A stretch of 5,896 nt of DNA from Candidatus Mcinerneyibacteriota bacterium (lineage in GTDB: Bacteria > AUK180 > JAQVHJ01), in assembly GCA_030630935.1 (NCBI GenBank), contig DAOVMD010000217.1, positions 1-5,896 on the forward strand, written 5' to 3'. Shown here piece by piece: positions 4,981 through 5,896 of the stretch. The notes beneath the pieces were generated by a model, which was given only the letters and a program-made list of their open reading frames with translations, searched no databases and was not told the origin of the DNA. The position numbers and the translations under genes were made by a program. The stretch's first letter is position 1; every line of letters starts with the position of its first letter.

Positions 4981-5896
4981 ATTATTTAAAAGTAAAATAT
5001 TATTTAATTACACTGCTTAATATTATTCTTAATGAAGATTTTGGTAGAAAAATAAAGCTGCCATTTTCAGAAGAGGATTTCATTAACGTTGCAGGTAAAG
5101 AGGGGGTTCTTAATTTTATTTATTATTACCTTTGTAAAGAACATCAGGTTCTGGAATTTTCTTCCACCACAGTTAAAAAACTTGAAGAATATTTCTTTAT
5201 GATTTCAGCAATAAATATTGAACTTCAGAAGAATCTATCTGAGTTTATAAAGATTTCAAGAGAAAAGGATTTAAAGGAATTCATTCTTTTTAAAGGCGGT
5301 CACCTGATAAATGAAATATACACACACCCTGCAACTAGGCCAATGGGTGACATCGACATTTTATATTCACAGGATATATTTAATGCATTAAAGGAACTCC
5401 TTTTAGAATTAGGGTTCGTTTATCATCGTGATAGTTCTCAAGGTCATAACTTTAAAAAGGGTGATAGGATAATATTTGACCTTGTAGAATATGAAGGAGA
5501 CTTTTATGTTGGGGAATTAAAGAAAAAACTATCACCGATAAATTATGAAGCTGTTCTAGATTCTACGCATGAAATAGAAATTGACGGGAATCGAGTAAAA
5601 GTTTTAACTAATGAAATGAATCTGCTGCTACTTTCAGATCACATGAGAAAACATTATTACAATAGGTTGATCTGGTTTCTCGATTTTATTTTAACTTATA
5701 AAAAATCAGAGATTGACTATTGTCATATTACTAATACTGCAGAGAAGATTAATCTTAAGAAATCACTTAATTATACATTATTTACAATTCAAAAATATTT
5801 CCCAAATCAAATTAAAGCACGAAATATAAAACTATCACACCTGGAGATGAAAATACTTACCGGAATAATTCAGGAGAAGATTAAGAAAGGGAATAC
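4977..5896 (+). CDS. Nucleotidyltransferase-family protein (NTP_transf_5-like), 3' partial
   Basis: An open frame starts at the ATG at 4977 in an ATGA overlap with the purN stop and stays open for 306 codons to the window edge, so the C-terminus is missing. The centre reads FKGG (105-108), then RPMGDIDIL (121-129), the KG...R.(M)GDIDIL signature of the uncharacterised nucleotidyltransferase family (Pfam NTP_transf_5). Asp125 and Asp127 would be the metal-binding pair. Further on, HMRKHYYNRLIWFLD (222-236) matches the His-rich HxxKHxxxRLxWLLD segment of that family. It is not a transporter or membrane protein. Substrate and role are unknown: related genes occur near polysaccharide and peptide-modification clusters but also alone. 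There is no Shine-Dalgarno site, so translation should be coupled to purN. Family assignment is by eye. Confidence 0.82.
   Translation, partial: MNYLKVKYYLITLLNIILNEDFGRKIKLPFSEEDFINVAGKEGVLNFIYYYLCKEHQVLEFSSTTVKKLEEYFFMISAINIELQKNLSEFIKISREKDLKEFILFKGGHLINEIYTHPATRPMGDIDILYSQDIFNALKELLLELGFVYHRDSSQGHNFKKGDRIIFDLVEYEGDFYVGELKKKLSPINYEAVLDSTHEIEIDGNRVKVLTNEMNLLLLSDHMRKHYYNRLIWFLDFILTYKKSEIDYCHITNTAEKINLKKSLNYTLFTIQKYFPNQIKARNIKLSHLEMKILTGIIQEKIKKGN

Overview
This is an AT-rich bacterial window with one dense, co-directional gene cluster on the + strand. The cluster runs from a promoter at 371-400 to the right edge, where the last gene is cut off. Gaps between genes are 1 to 33 nt or are stop/start overlaps, and I see no convincing internal terminator or promoter, so 432-5896 is best read as one operon. 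Shine-Dalgarno sites, a sigma70-type promoter with both consensus hexamers, a lipobox and a signal peptide indicate a bacterium. A Bacteroidetes-type promoter (TTTG/TAnnTTTG) is not needed to explain expression. The gene set and low GC would suit an uncultivated candidate phylum (WOR-3, Cloacimonadota or Marinimicrobia-like lineages). That placement is a low-confidence guess, because no gene here fixes the phylum.

Layout. 1-370 has no credible gene. It holds short inverted repeats that resemble dispersed intergenic elements, followed by T-rich sequence. 371-400 is a TTGACA / 18 bp / TATAAT promoter with an extended -10 TG. Eight genes follow: (1) 432-899, a helical protein with a histone-H1-like lysine-rich tail; (2) 901-2196, long-form NfeD, a membrane-bound ClpP-class serine protease; (3) 2230-2988, a slipin (SPFH/stomatin family); (4) 3004-3276, an HU/IHF-family DNA-binding protein; (5) 3285-3923, a TPR lipoprotein with a lysine-rich tail; (6) 3929-4366, a short-form NfeD with no protease domain; (7) 4366-4980, PurN; (8) 4977-5896, the first 306 codons of a nucleotidyltransferase-family protein.

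How the genes fit together. Genes 2 and 3 are the well-known NfeD/stomatin pair, in which the protease acts with, and can cleave, the slipin scaffold. Gene 6 supplies a second, non-proteolytic NfeD for the same membrane-microdomain theme. The less usual part is that two likely DNA-binding or polycationic proteins (genes 1 and 4) and a polycationic-tailed lipoprotein (gene 5) are interleaved with these membrane genes. PurN and the nucleotidyltransferase are joined on by stop/start overlaps and may be present for coupled expression rather than shared function. A link between membrane microdomains and the nucleoid is the most interesting hypothesis here, but it is inference from gene order and composition only.
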